Positions 1 through 8,760 of a DNA stretch of 64,000 nt are shown here, in pieces. The notes beneath the pieces are model-generated. The model was not told the DNA's origin. It saw only the letters and a program-made list of their open reading frames with translations, and searched no databases. The stretch covers positions 1 through 64,000 of the forward strand of contig NZ_JAHUQD010000004.1 in the NCBI RefSeq assembly GCF_023838525.1, read 5' to 3'. Origin of the DNA: Caldicoprobacter algeriensis (GTDB lineage: Bacteria > Bacillota > Clostridia > Caldicoprobacterales > Caldicoprobacteraceae). The number at the start of each line of letters is the position of its first letter. Positions within the stretch are counted from its first letter, which is position 1. A program made the position numbers and the translations under genes.

Positions 1-8
1 CCCCTCCC

Positions 9-66
9 AAAAGTGCTATTTTGCTGACTTTTTATAGTATTATTATACCATATTTAGCACTTTTTT
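9..66. terminator. Inverted repeat downstream of the first gene, possible terminator
   Basis: A 10-base arm AAAAGTGCTA (9-18) is repeated inverted at 55-64 and is followed on the plus strand by a run of T (61-66). The loop is long (36 bases). It lies just after the minus-strand gene ending at 130, so it may end that transcript or one arriving from outside the window. The long loop makes this tentative. Confidence 0.35.
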
Positions 67-129
67 GAAAGAGATTGGCGTATTTTACCCTACAATTAGT
101 CCGAAAAATTTTTACTCCTCAGCGCTGAA

Positions 130-1125
130 TCAGGTCCTTTTTCTGAAATAGCGGACGCGGAAGGTGTCATAGGTCATTCCACCTTCTGGCAATATAAATC
201 CGCGCATCTTTACGGTATCCAGGACACGGCTCATCTCGCCAATCTCCTCTTCCATAAGAGATAAAGCCTGCAGTACGCCTAAAGTTTCCCATGGCAACAA
301 TTCAATATCCGCCTTTACTCCATCAGGCAAGGTTGCCCAGCCCGACAATATCCACAAAGGCTCCCGACGGCTTTTCATCGCCTCCATATATTTTAAATCG
401 ATTCCACCCGCATATGCGACAATGGCATGACTGCTTAGCAGACTGAGGTCGCACTCATCTGCTATCACCACAAGTTGCTTGCCTTTAAGGCATTGACCGG
501 CATCAGTGGTAACCGGGCAAGCCAGCCCGGTCTCCACCAGGATCTCATCGGCCAGTCCATAAAGTTCTTCCTCAACTGTGCCCCCCAGTACCATGTCGTT
601 TATAGAAGGCGCCAGCGCTCTGGCAAACAGCCTGCCAGCCCAGCCATCAGCCCCCCAAATTCCCACTTCCATGTTGAGAACCCTCTCCTTTAGCATCCCC
701 AGCAGATGTTTTACCGAGTCCACAAGTGCGAAGATGCGCATCTGGTACGCGGAATCCACAACAAATCTCTCGTTCATCACTTCCACAGCCTCTTCAGGCA
801 AAGCACCCCAGTAATAGGGGATGCATACCACTTCAATGCCAAGCTCCTCCACCAGCCTTAAATATCTGAGGAGTCTCTTGCTGCGCCTGCCGGGCGAAAG
901 CCCATCCCAGTTCACCATAAAATCCGGCAATTGGAGTATGTACCCCATCTCCTGGGCATCTTCTTTAAAAAAGATGGTACCTATAGGCTGAAGCGTTCTG
1001 CTAGACCGCCTACCCTTCAAAATATTCATTAATCTGCCCACAATTCCAGTACCAGCTTGGGATTGGTCATCCACATGCCGAAATGTCATGACGGCAAACT
1101 TGCTCACTTTCTGATCCCCATTCAA
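130..1125 (-). CDS. Conserved protein of unknown function with a Rossmann-like motif
   Basis: A 331-residue soluble protein that I do not recognise with certainty. Residues around 155-165 contain GADGWAGRLF, which resembles a dinucleotide-binding glycine loop, so a dehydrogenase-like fold is possible. No signal peptide or membrane segment is visible. The gene starts with TTG that overlaps the TGA of the gene before it (TTGA), which implies translational coupling; a GTG at 1107 is an alternative start with a GGGG-type ribosome site. The coupling says the two proteins probably work together. Function remains open. Confidence 0.7.
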   Translation of the reverse strand: MNGDQKVSKFAVMTFRHVDDQSQAGTGIVGRLMNILKGRRSSRTLQPIGTIFFKEDAQEMGYILQLPDFMVNWDGLSPGRRSKRLLRYLRLVEELGIEVVCIPYYWGALPEEAVEVMNERFVVDSAYQMRIFALVDSVKHLLGMLKERVLNMEVGIWGADGWAGRLFARALAPSINDMVLGGTVEEELYGLADEILVETGLACPVTTDAGQCLKGKQLVVIADECDLSLLSSHAIVAYAGGIDLKYMEAMKSRREPLWILSGWATLPDGVKADIELLPWETLGVLQALSLMEEEIGEMSRVLDTVKMRGFILPEGGMTYDTFRVRYFRKRT

Positions 1126-2027
1126 TTCAAATATTCAACCCTGTGGGTGATGCCAAATTCCCGTATCAGCCTGGCGTACATATCTGCAGTGATGTCTTCT
1201 GGCCTTTTCCCCGAAAGGCTGACTATCAAAGCCTCAATCACATTGGTGCCAAAAGAGCGCCCGTTAAATTCCGGAGTTGAGGTCACAAGCAGCTTCACGC
1301 CCCTCTGCTTGAGCATCTGTACATCGCTTTCGGTGACGGTATTGGTCACAATCACCTTTCCCTCCAGGTGATCAGGAAGGTAGCGCTTTATATATATAAA
1401 ATCTCCCGCAATGATATCAGCAGCCTGGTAGTACCTGCTGTACTTAGGGAGTATCTTTTCCTGCTCACGGCCTGTTGGATACAGCCAGTGAAAGGGCAAC
1501 CGGCAAACGATGGGCATCAAGGCACTTGCCAGACGATGCAGATTTTTTAAACTGCGTATCGGTACGGGCAGCCCCAGCGCAAACATCACATCGCCGAATA
1601 TCATATCACAGCCCATACCCGTAAATCCCTCTGCCATGCCAAACCTATCCATGGCAGACACCAGCAATACCTTTTTCCCTTTCAAATCCAATCCGCAATC
1701 CCTGTGCAGGAAATTGACCACGTCACGTTCCAGCGTATTTTTAAGGCCTGAACCATCAACGATGGGCGTTTTTTGGGCAGCCCTGGCAAGGGGTAACGCC
1801 GCCCTTATCACATACCTCCGCCCATTGCCACCATACAGATACAGGTCGATCCCGCCCATGCCAAACACATCAACTTTTCCATCCAGCTCCTCAATGAGCT
1901 GAACGGCCTTTTTTAAGTCCCCATCGGTTCCTATCCTCTCTATAAGAAAATCCTGACCGCAGATGTTGGTGGTAACGCTGTGGTTCCTTGAAGAGGCCCC
2001 TATGCTTACGCTGACAATCCTCTTCAT
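1122..2027 (-). CDS. Conserved protein resembling those labelled quinate 5-dehydrogenase
   Basis: A 301-residue protein starting MKRIVSVSIGASSRNH, with FGMGGIDLYLYGG near residue 55, DGSGLKNTLERD near 90 and a C-terminal GRSFGTNVIEAL. From memory, similar Clostridia proteins carry the database label quinate 5-dehydrogenase, but I know of no biochemistry supporting it and see no classical NAD-binding loop, so the label should be held loosely. Start ATG follows GGAGGATGGC, a good ribosome site. Its stop overlaps the next gene by TTGA, forming a two-gene unit. Confidence 0.65.
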   Translation of the reverse strand: MKRIVSVSIGASSRNHSVTTNICGQDFLIERIGTDGDLKKAVQLIEELDGKVDVFGMGGIDLYLYGGNGRRYVIRAALPLARAAQKTPIVDGSGLKNTLERDVVNFLHRDCGLDLKGKKVLLVSAMDRFGMAEGFTGMGCDMIFGDVMFALGLPVPIRSLKNLHRLASALMPIVCRLPFHWLYPTGREQEKILPKYSRYYQAADIIAGDFIYIKRYLPDHLEGKVIVTNTVTESDVQMLKQRGVKLLVTSTPEFNGRSFGTNVIEALIVSLSGKRPEDITADMYARLIREFGITHRVEYLN

Positions 2028-2147
2028 GCCATCCTCCTATAAATCATTTTTATTCAACCGGTCCATCACCAATTACAATTATACCCATTACTGAGGCTTG
2101 TCAAATATCCTGACAAAAATTCTCAAAAATTTCCCTTTAAAGCGCTA

Positions 2148-3125
2148 TCACACAGACCTTTCCAGCTCAAGCAGATACCCCTTCAGCAGCTTACGGATTT
2201 CCTCTACGTCCTTTAAAGTATTCACGATATTTTTAACCCTATTAGCATTGGGCAGTCCCTTAATATACCAGCTTATATGCTTCCTCATCTCCCGGATTCC
2301 CACTTCCTCTCCCTTGTATTGTATCATCATGTTGAGGTGATGCAACGCCATTTCGATCTTCTGGCGCGGGGTGGGCGGAGGCAGCAATTCCCCTGTCTCC
2401 AAATAATGGACTATCCTCTTAAAAATCCAGGGATTGCCGTGAGCCCCTCGACCGACCATTACGCCATCGCACCCCGTCTCATCCAGCATCCGCTTTGCAT
2501 CCTCGGGCGTAAATATGTCCCCGTTCCCGATGACGGGTATAGATACCGCTTGCTTCACCCTGCGAATGATGTCCCAATCGGCAGCGCCAGAGTAAAACTG
2601 CTCCCTGGTACGGCCATGCACCGTTACGGCACATCCCCCCGCTTCTTCGATCATCTGGGCTATTTCGACGGCGTTGACGCTTTCATCATCCCAGCCCTTC
2701 CTTATCTTGACAGTTACAGGCTTGCAAGAAGCCTCCACCACCGCCTTTACTATCTCATAAACCTTTTCGGGTTGACGCATGAGTGCGCTTCCATCCCCAT
2801 TTTTCACAATCTTGGGCGTGGGACATCCCATATTTATATCTATCAAGTCCACATCGGTCTGAGACAGCTTCCTGGCTATCTCGGCCATTATATCGGGGTC
2901 AGAGCCAAAGATCTGCACCCCTACAGGGTGTTCGTCAGGATGAACCTCGGTAAGCCTCCAGGTCTTTTCATCGCCGTAGTAGAGGCCCTTGGCGCTCACC
3001 ATTTCAGTATACACCATGCCACAGCCCTGCTGCTTGCACAGCAGGCGAAACGGTATATCTGTAACTCCTGCCATTGGCGCTAGAAATACATTGGTGGGAA
3101 CAGACAAAGTGCCTATCTTCATCAT
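2148..3125 (-). CDS. dusB: tRNA-dihydrouridine synthase, DusB/NifR3 type
   Basis: Reduces specific uridines in the D-loop of tRNA to dihydrouridine using FMN and NAD(P)H. The 325 residues match the usual family length. Family marks are visible in order: LAPMAGVTDIPFR near residue 15 (FMN-binding barrel start), DINMGCPTPKIVKNGDGSALM near 95-115 with the catalytic Cys in MGCP, VHGRTREQFYSGAADW near 165, and VIGNGDIFTPEDA plus GVMVGRGAHGNPW near 200-230 for phosphate binding. Start ATG is preceded by AGGAGG eight bases upstream. It stands alone between unrelated genes. Confidence 0.95.
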   Translation of the reverse strand: MMKIGTLSVPTNVFLAPMAGVTDIPFRLLCKQQGCGMVYTEMVSAKGLYYGDEKTWRLTEVHPDEHPVGVQIFGSDPDIMAEIARKLSQTDVDLIDINMGCPTPKIVKNGDGSALMRQPEKVYEIVKAVVEASCKPVTVKIRKGWDDESVNAVEIAQMIEEAGGCAVTVHGRTREQFYSGAADWDIIRRVKQAVSIPVIGNGDIFTPEDAKRMLDETGCDGVMVGRGAHGNPWIFKRIVHYLETGELLPPPTPRQKIEMALHHLNMMIQYKGEEVGIREMRKHISWYIKGLPNANRVKNIVNTLKDVEEIRKLLKGYLLELERSV

Positions 3126-3236
3126 ATACGATTCCTCCTGTATGTCGTTTGCTCATTCTCTTTGTGCGTCAAGGGTTTAAACAAAAACAGCCACGGGCTC
3201 TTCCCCGCAGCTGTCGTCAAACATCATCAACGTCTC

Positions 3237-4403
3237 TTACAGGCTATCCACCTCTATCCATTGACCTTCTGCAATGGATAGATCCACTGCCTCAATCACC
3301 TGCGAACACTTCACCCCGTCATTGAAATCGGGGCAGGCATTTCTATCGTGAGCGATTGCCTCTACAAATTCGTAAAGCTCGTGTACAAAGGTATGCTCAT
3401 AGCCTATAACATGCCCTGCAGGCCACCACGCCGAAGCATACGGATGAACCGGCTCTGTAACTTGAATAAGCCGGAAGCCCTGTACTCCTTCGGGGTCTTC
3501 AGAAGAATAATACCACAGCTCGTTCATCCTTTCAAACTCGAACTTTAGGCTACCCTTGCTGCCGTTTATCTCAAAAGACATACCGTTTTTGTGGCCGTTG
3601 GCAAAGCGGGTAGCCTCAAAGGAGCCGAGGGCACCGTTTTTAAACTCAGCAAGGAACAGGGTAGCGTCGTCTACCGTTACCTCACCGCGGGGCGCACCGG
3701 CCTGGGCGTTAGCGCTCAAGCCCTCCATCCTCTCCACTATGGGCCTTTCCTTAATAAAAGTCTTGTTAACACCAATGACCCTGTCAAACTCTCCTACCAG
3801 GAAGCGGGCAAGGTCAATGATGTGAGCGCCCAGGTCGCCCAAGGCCCCCGACCCGGCTATCTTCTTGTCAAGCCTCCACACCAGCGGAAACTCGGGATCC
3901 ATAACCCAGTCCTGGAGATATAAAGCCCGGAAGTGGTATATCTTCCCGATTTTGCCCTCGTCAATCAATTTTTTGGCCAGCTGTACAGCAGGAGCAAACC
4001 TGTAGTTGAACCCTATCTGGTGCTTTACCTTGTTCTTCTCCACTGCTTCCAGCATTTCCCTTGCGTCCTTGAGGTTTAAAGCCAGCGGCTTTTCACAAAA
4101 TACGTGTTTTCCTTCCTCAGCGGCTGCAATGGCTATCTCCTTGTGAACGTTGCTGGGGGCAGTTATATCCACCATGTCTATGTCGTCCCGTTTGACCAGC
4201 TTCTCCCATGAGGTTTCGTAGCTTTCCCACCCGAATTTCTCGGCCGACTGCTTGACCCATTCCTCGTCCCTGCCACATATGGCCTTCATGACGATCTTCA
4301 GGCTGGGATTGAAAAACATCCCCAGTTTCCTGAAGGCATTGCTATGGGCCTTACCCATGAACTTATACCCAACAAGCCCCACATTCAAGGTATCCTTCAT
4401 CAT
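3237..4403 (-). CDS. Gfo/Idh/MocA family oxidoreductase
   Basis: A 388-residue NAD(P)-dependent dehydrogenase of the glucose-fructose oxidoreductase/inositol dehydrogenase family. The N-terminal Rossmann domain shows VGLVGYKFMGKAHSNAF (residues 8-24), then HVFCEKPLALNL near 100 containing the conserved EKP, and the C-terminal domain has GSGALGDLGAHIIDLARF near 185 with the catalytic DxxxH-type pattern. Substrate is unknown; sugar or inositol is likely. Little Shine-Dalgarno sequence precedes the ATG, and the start overlaps the stop of a possible 42-residue reading frame (ATGA), so translation may be coupled. A separate promoter with a long leader lies upstream at 4731-4758. Confidence 0.9.
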   Translation of the reverse strand: MMKDTLNVGLVGYKFMGKAHSNAFRKLGMFFNPSLKIVMKAICGRDEEWVKQSAEKFGWESYETSWEKLVKRDDIDMVDITAPSNVHKEIAIAAAEEGKHVFCEKPLALNLKDAREMLEAVEKNKVKHQIGFNYRFAPAVQLAKKLIDEGKIGKIYHFRALYLQDWVMDPEFPLVWRLDKKIAGSGALGDLGAHIIDLARFLVGEFDRVIGVNKTFIKERPIVERMEGLSANAQAGAPRGEVTVDDATLFLAEFKNGALGSFEATRFANGHKNGMSFEINGSKGSLKFEFERMNELWYYSSEDPEGVQGFRLIQVTEPVHPYASAWWPAGHVIGYEHTFVHELYEFVEAIAHDRNACPDFNDGVKCSQVIEAVDLSIAEGQWIEVDSL

Positions 4404-4528
4404 ATACGAGCGCAGGAGACCCCATCTTTTTCAAGATGGAGAGGAATGCGCTCTTCCCTCCTTTCTAACATTAACGTCTTTGCCCTCTCTACAAGTTTTA
4501 ACTTGTTGTGTTTGGCACTGTCGCGCAT
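4400..4528 (-). CDS. Possible 42-residue leader peptide coupled to the dehydrogenase gene
   Basis: ATG at 4528 lies five bases after CGGGAG and opens a 42-codon frame rich in Lys, Arg and Glu that ends with TGA overlapping the ATG at 4403. The downstream gene lacks a good ribosome site of its own, so this frame could supply ribosomes by coupling. No relative is recognised. It may be a chance frame in an untranslated leader; the larger in-frame extension upstream to 4732 has no ribosome site and is not favoured. Confidence 0.3.
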   Translation of the reverse strand: MRDSAKHNKLKLVERAKTLMLERREERIPLHLEKDGVSCARI

Positions 4529-4724
4529 CTTTTCTCCCGAAAAACTTTTTATAGCAAAACAACCACTGCTCCTTAAACCTACTATTATCCCAATCTTTGA
4601 GATTACATACACCCTATGCGGTAAGCCTCCTTGTGGAGTTAGGTGCTCATCGCCAATGTTAGACAGGCTTGTCATGCAATTGTATTTTACTACAACGGAT
4701 ATAGATTTGAACAATGCCCATTTC
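4404..4724 (-). other. Long transcribed leader with local stem-loops
   Basis: About 320 bases separate the inferred start of transcription from the dehydrogenase start. The transcript strand can form several stems: CTCC-ACAA-GGAG enclosed by CACCTA/TAGGGTG near 4606-4642, and just before the start a 7-bp stem CCATCTT/AAGATGG closed by a GAAA tetraloop (4422-4439). No known riboswitch consensus is recognised. The leader could hold a regulatory RNA or only the small coupled peptide. Confidence 0.3.
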
Positions 4725-4730
4725 GGTGCC

Positions 4731-4758
4731 ATTATAACATATCAGGGAACCCCTCCAA
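4731..4758 (-). promoter_or_regulatory. Promoter for the dehydrogenase leader
   Basis: Minus strand: TTGGAG (4758-4753), 16-base spacer, TATAAT (4736-4731). This fits a housekeeping sigma-A promoter with a perfect -10 box and explains how the gene at 3237-4403 can be expressed apart from the isomerase gene upstream. Part of the region also forms an inverted repeat ATCAGGG/CCCTGAT (4741-4782), which might end transcription from the isomerase gene, although no T-run follows. Confidence 0.5.
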
Positions 4759-4800
4759 TTTATCAAGAGAAGTCCCCTGATTTAATTTCAAAGCCTAATT

Positions 4801-5766
4801 TTAAGCCCACCACATCTCGCCTTTGGACTCAAAAATCATGACCTCTTTCAAGAACGCAATGGCCTTCTGCAGCCCTTCATTTGGCGACATAAGGCTGTCC
4901 TCATGTTCTATGCTCATTACGTAATCATAGCCCACCATGCGCAGGTTGCTCACAATGTCCTTCCACACCTGATAGTCATGGCCATATCCGACTGTGCGGA
5001 AGATCCAAGAGCGGTTGATCTCATCGCTGTAATGCTTTGTATCCAGCACGCCATTCACAGCGGTGTTGAGCTTATCTATCCTGGTGTCCTTGGCATGGAA
5101 GTGATATATGGCCGGGCCCAGCTTGCGGATAGACGCAACGGGATCTATCCCCTGCCAGAACAGATGGCTGGGGTCATAGTTGGCGCCAATGGTATCGCCC
5201 ACCGCGGCTCTCAGCTTAAGCAATGTTTCGGGATTATAAACGCAGAAGCCCGGGTGCATCTCAAGGCATATCTTATTCACGCCGTGGTCATTGGCAAACT
5301 TGACCGCCTTCTCCCAGTATGGGATAAGCACCTCGTTCCACTGATAGTCCAGTATCTTCAAGAAATCATCCGGCCACGGGCATGTGACCCAGTTCGGATA
5401 CTTAGAACCGGGAGAGTCCCCAGGACACCCCGAAAAGGTAATAACCCTGTCGACACCAAGCTTTTCAGCCAGCAGCACCGTCTTTTCAAAATCCTTATGA
5501 AAAGCATCCGCAATCTCCTTTTGGGGATGTACGGGATTGCCGTGACAGCTCAATGCGCTGATCTGCATGTCGTACTTCTTGAGCAGGTCTTTAAACTCAT
5601 TGAGCTTATTTTCATCGGCCAGCAGCTCATCAGGATTGGCATGCGCTTTACCAGGAAATCCCCCCGTACCTATCTCTACCGCTTCAACCCCCGAATCATG
5701 CAAATACTTTAAGGCCTCCTCAAAGCTCTTGTTGGCCAGCAACACCGTGAAGACCCCTAACTTCAT
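4801..5766 (-). CDS. Sugar phosphate isomerase/epimerase, xylose-isomerase-like TIM barrel
   Basis: A 321-residue AP-endonuclease-family-2 type TIM barrel. It begins MKLGVFTVLL and shows VEAVEIGTGGFPG near residue 28, SALSCHGNPVHP near 70, ICLEMHPGFCVYN near 170, ANYDPSHLFWQG near 200, YHFHAKDT near 225 and MSIEHEDS near 290; the Glu, Asp, His and Glu in these are the usual divalent-metal ligands. I chose ATG 5766 because GGGAGGCG lies nine bases upstream; a longer frame to 5808 adds 14 residues without support. Placed between two Gfo/Idh/MocA genes, it probably acts with them on a sugar or cyclitol. Confidence 0.85.
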   Translation of the reverse strand: MKLGVFTVLLANKSFEEALKYLHDSGVEAVEIGTGGFPGKAHANPDELLADENKLNEFKDLLKKYDMQISALSCHGNPVHPQKEIADAFHKDFEKTVLLAEKLGVDRVITFSGCPGDSPGSKYPNWVTCPWPDDFLKILDYQWNEVLIPYWEKAVKFANDHGVNKICLEMHPGFCVYNPETLLKLRAAVGDTIGANYDPSHLFWQGIDPVASIRKLGPAIYHFHAKDTRIDKLNTAVNGVLDTKHYSDEINRSWIFRTVGYGHDYQVWKDIVSNLRMVGYDYVMSIEHEDSLMSPNEGLQKAIAFLKEVMIFESKGEMWWA

Positions 5767-5894
5767 ATGTACGCGCCTCCCTTTTGCTTTATTTTTTATC
5801 ATGGGCAATCTAATATGATTTTTATCAACAGCTCAATAATATATATTCTACGCCGCTTAGCAAATTCCTCCATGAAAAAGCTATTAATTTAAGT

Positions 5895-6911
5895 TTACAG
5901 CATTATTTTTTTGCCTTTTCTAGCACTTTCCAGCGCGCCGAAGACCATTGCCATGCTCTTTATATTATCAGTACAATCGGTCTCGGCCTTCCTGCCTTCC
6001 AAAAGCGCGTTAAACATCTCATCAAGACACCCAACATGCCCCTCTCTACCGTTCCACGAATATGTGGCTTCAACCCTTTTGGTCTCATAAATGAACTGTT
6101 TCGTGTGACCCTCTACCACAACCTCACAGTAGGGGGGATTGACACCATCCCATATAGCCGTCCCCTTACTGCCCGTAATTCTCCAGCAGGATTCCCACGA
6201 AGTAGGAGCGCCTTGCGCACACCAGGATCCCCTGTAACAGAACACCGAACCATCCGAAAACTCAAAAATACATACCGCAGCAGCATTTCCTTTATACCAT
6301 GAACCAGGGGGATTGAATTCATGGCAGTACACCGAAACGGGGTCCGCACCAATGATAAAACGCGCTTGGTCAAATGTATGGATGGCCATGTCCAGGATAA
6401 GCGGGCTGTCCATGACCTCTCTGAACCCTCCAAAATGGGGCCCCAGGAAAAAATCGGCACATACAAACCCAGGCTTGCCGATAACCCCCGAGCTTACAAG
6501 CTCGCGAAATGCACGAATATGTTTTAAGTATCTCCTATTCTGCATAACCGCATACATTCTGCCTGATTTGCTAGCAACAGACACCATTTCCCGGGCCTCT
6601 TCCATCGAGGAAGCCATGGGCTTTTCACCCAGCACATCGCATCCCATCTTAAGCGCTGTGGTCACTATCCTATGATGAGCTTCAGGTACGGTTACATCAA
6701 ACACCAGGTTAGCTGATGAATCTTTTATAGCTTTTTCAATGTCCTGGTATATGCCACAGTTCAAGCCATACCGCCTTGCCATAGCACGTGCGTTTTCTTC
6801 ATTTATATCAACCAGCGCCACAATTTCAGCGTCTTGCCTTTCCAAAGCGTATTTTATCCAGGTATTGGCCATGTTACCACAGCCAGCCACAACTATTCTA
6901 AACCGCTTCAT
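5895..6911 (-). CDS. Gfo/Idh/MocA family oxidoreductase coupled to the transporter operon
   Basis: A 338-residue NAD(P)-dependent dehydrogenase: MKRFRIVVAGCGNMANTW gives the Rossmann loop, CDVLGEKPMASSMEEA near residue 90 holds the conserved EKP, and SPLILDMAIHTFDQARF near 170 is the substrate-domain D-x-H segment. Start ATG 6911 was chosen because GGAGGTGA lies 11 bases upstream and because it overlaps the stop of the binding-protein gene by ATGA. The coupling to potD suggests the dehydrogenase handles whatever the transporter imports. The substrate is unknown. The gap to the next gene is 128 bases. Confidence 0.9.
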   Translation of the reverse strand: MKRFRIVVAGCGNMANTWIKYALERQDAEIVALVDINEENARAMARRYGLNCGIYQDIEKAIKDSSANLVFDVTVPEAHHRIVTTALKMGCDVLGEKPMASSMEEAREMVSVASKSGRMYAVMQNRRYLKHIRAFRELVSSGVIGKPGFVCADFFLGPHFGGFREVMDSPLILDMAIHTFDQARFIIGADPVSVYCHEFNPPGSWYKGNAAAVCIFEFSDGSVFCYRGSWCAQGAPTSWESCWRITGSKGTAIWDGVNPPYCEVVVEGHTKQFIYETKRVEATYSWNGREGHVGCLDEMFNALLEGRKAETDCTDNIKSMAMVFGALESARKGKKIML

Positions 6912-7957
6912 CTCGCTGCCTTCACCTCCGTCCATACCCTATCATACTCCTTTATAACATCCGACAGCGCTTCAAATACCTCGCAATTCTTCAAATCCTC
7001 ATCGGGTGGATAGGCAGTCCTGTCGTTGAGAATCTCGGGGTCCAGCATCTTCTTGGCCTCGGTATGAGGCGTGGAGTATCCTATATAGTCGGCGTTTCTA
7101 AAGGCGATCTCGGGCTCACACATGAAGTTGATGAACTGCTCTGCCGCCTTCTTGTTTTTAGTACCCTTTAGAATTACCATGGCATCGACCCACAGATTGC
7201 TGCCTTCCTTGGGGATTACGTACTCCAGGTCGGGGTTTTCCCTCTTGGTATAGACGGCATCGCCCGACCACACAACCGCAAGAGCGGCCTGCCCTGATAT
7301 CATGGCATCCTTAACCTCGTCACCCACGTAAGACAGCACCAGTGGCTTTTGCCTTATCAACGCCTCCTTGGCCTGCTCCAATTCATCTATATTCCTCGTA
7401 TTCAAAGAATATCCCAGCATCTTGAGGGCCACCCCTATGGAGTCCCTGCTGCTGTCCAGCATGAAGATCTGCTTCTTGTACTTTTCATCCCACAGTATCT
7501 TCCAGCTGTCAACAGGCTCTTTGACCATCTTTTTGTTGTACAAAATGCCAACGGTGCCCCACATGTAGGGAACGGAATATTCGTTATTCGGGTCATAGGG
7601 GAGATTCTTAAACCTTTCATCAATGTATTTATAATTAGGAACGTTGCTGAAATCTATCTTCTCAAGCATGCCTTCCTTTATCATGCGCTCGATCATGTAA
7701 TCTGACGGAATGGCCACGTCATAGTCGGCTCCACCGCCCTTTACCTTTACATACATCTCCTCATTTGTAGCAAAGGTATCGTATATCACGTCGATGTTGT
7801 ACTTCTTTTCAAATTCTTCAATGACAGTTTCGTCGATATAATCTCCCCAGTTGTACACTTTAAGCTGCGCCTTGGGAACGCTGCCGCATCCGGTCAAAAT
7901 GCCCACCACAATCATTATGCTGAAAAAAAGCCCGAAAATTTTAAATGCCTTTTTCAT
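6908..7957 (-). CDS. potD: Extracellular substrate-binding lipoprotein, PotD/PotF type
   Basis: Captures the ligand outside the membrane for the ABC transporter encoded just upstream. It is 349 residues, the usual size. A lipoprotein signal peptide ends in LTGC (Cys24). The mature start QLKVYNWGDYIDETVIEEFEKK is cut short here as KVYNWGDYIDE and is typical of PotD/PotF; YDTFATNEEMYVK and YDVAIPSDYMI follow near residues 60-85, and VPYMWGTVGILYNK near 130. ATGA overlaps link it to potC before and a dehydrogenase after. Polyamines are the default ligand, but the dehydrogenase linkage makes another ligand possible. Confidence 0.9.
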   Translation of the reverse strand: MKKAFKIFGLFFSIMIVVGILTGCGSVPKAQLKVYNWGDYIDETVIEEFEKKYNIDVIYDTFATNEEMYVKVKGGGADYDVAIPSDYMIERMIKEGMLEKIDFSNVPNYKYIDERFKNLPYDPNNEYSVPYMWGTVGILYNKKMVKEPVDSWKILWDEKYKKQIFMLDSSRDSIGVALKMLGYSLNTRNIDELEQAKEALIRQKPLVLSYVGDEVKDAMISGQAALAVVWSGDAVYTKRENPDLEYVIPKEGSNLWVDAMVILKGTKNKKAAEQFINFMCEPEIAFRNADYIGYSTPHTEAKKMLDPEILNDRTAYPPDEDLKNCEVFEALSDVIKEYDRVWTEVKAAR

Positions 7958-8760
7958 CGCACACTCTCCTTTACCTTTGAATTGTCTTTGCTCATCCTTT
8001 TGTTTACAATTAATAACAGTATAAGCACAGTGACAAACATAATCGTTGATAAAGCATTTATCTTAGGGTTGACACCCCTTCTGGCCATGGAATATACGTA
8101 TATGGCAATGTTAGACACCCCCGAGCCGGTGGTAAAGAAGCTGATGACAAAATCGTCGATGGATAGGGTGAAGGCCAACAAAAACCCCGTTAATATTCCC
8201 GGCATTATCTGGGGGATAACAACCTTTCGTAAGGCATAAAAAGGGGTTGCACCCAGGTCGAGCGCCGCTTCATATACGTGTTTATCAAGCTGCTTGAGCT
8301 TGGGCAATACGGATAGTATTACGTAGGGTATATTAAAGGTGATGTGGGCAAACAGCATGGTGAAAAAGCCCAGCCCCATCCCGGTAAAGGGCTTGGTAAA
8401 CACAAACAGCAGCATGAGCGACACGCCTGTCACAATATCTGGGTTTATCACAGGCAGGTAGGTAAGGTTCATCACTATTGCCTTCTTAATCCTCTTCATC
8501 TCATGTATGCCTATGGCGGCCGCCGTACCGATGACCGTGGCTATCACTGCCGACAGGACGGCTATGGCCAGGGTATTGTAAAGCGCACGTAACACCTCGG
8601 TATCCCTAAACAGCTCGGCATACCACCTTAAAGTGAAGCCACCCCACCGCCCCATGGACCTGGACTCGTTAAAGGAATATACAACCAGCATAACTATTGG
8701 TGCATACAGGAAGAGGAAAATTAGGTACAGGTATACCCTTTTGACAATGCGCCCTACCAT
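7954..8760 (-). CDS. potC: ABC transporter permease, PotC type
   Basis: Inner-membrane permease of 268 residues with about six hydrophobic segments, the first at residues 8-28. The conserved EAA loop that docks on the ATPase is visible as YEAALDLGATPFYALRKVVIPQIMPGI near residue 165 (AALDLGATPFYALRK). The start overlaps the end of potB (ATATGGTAG) and the end overlaps potD (ATGA). It forms the membrane channel together with PotB. Confidence 0.92.
   Translation of the reverse strand: MVGRIVKRVYLYLIFLFLYAPIVMLVVYSFNESRSMGRWGGFTLRWYAELFRDTEVLRALYNTLAIAVLSAVIATVIGTAAAIGIHEMKRIKKAIVMNLTYLPVINPDIVTGVSLMLLFVFTKPFTGMGLGFFTMLFAHITFNIPYVILSVLPKLKQLDKHVYEAALDLGATPFYALRKVVIPQIMPGILTGFLLAFTLSIDDFVISFFTTGSGVSNIAIYVYSMARRGVNPKINALSTIMFVTVLILLLIVNKRMSKDNSKVKESVR

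Noticed and set aside
3175-3212. Sequence AGCCACGGGCT resembling part of a c-di-GMP-I riboswitch
   Set aside because: The remaining conserved parts of that riboswitch are missing and it lies at a gene end, not a leader.
4529-4732. N-terminal extension of the small frame at 4400-4528
   Set aside because: The start overlaps the predicted -10 box and transcription start, and has no ribosome site; only the shorter ATG at 4528 has one.
6113-6466. 117-codon frame within the dehydrogenase gene at 5895-6911
   Set aside because: It is a shifted-frame shadow of a well-supported gene on the same strand.
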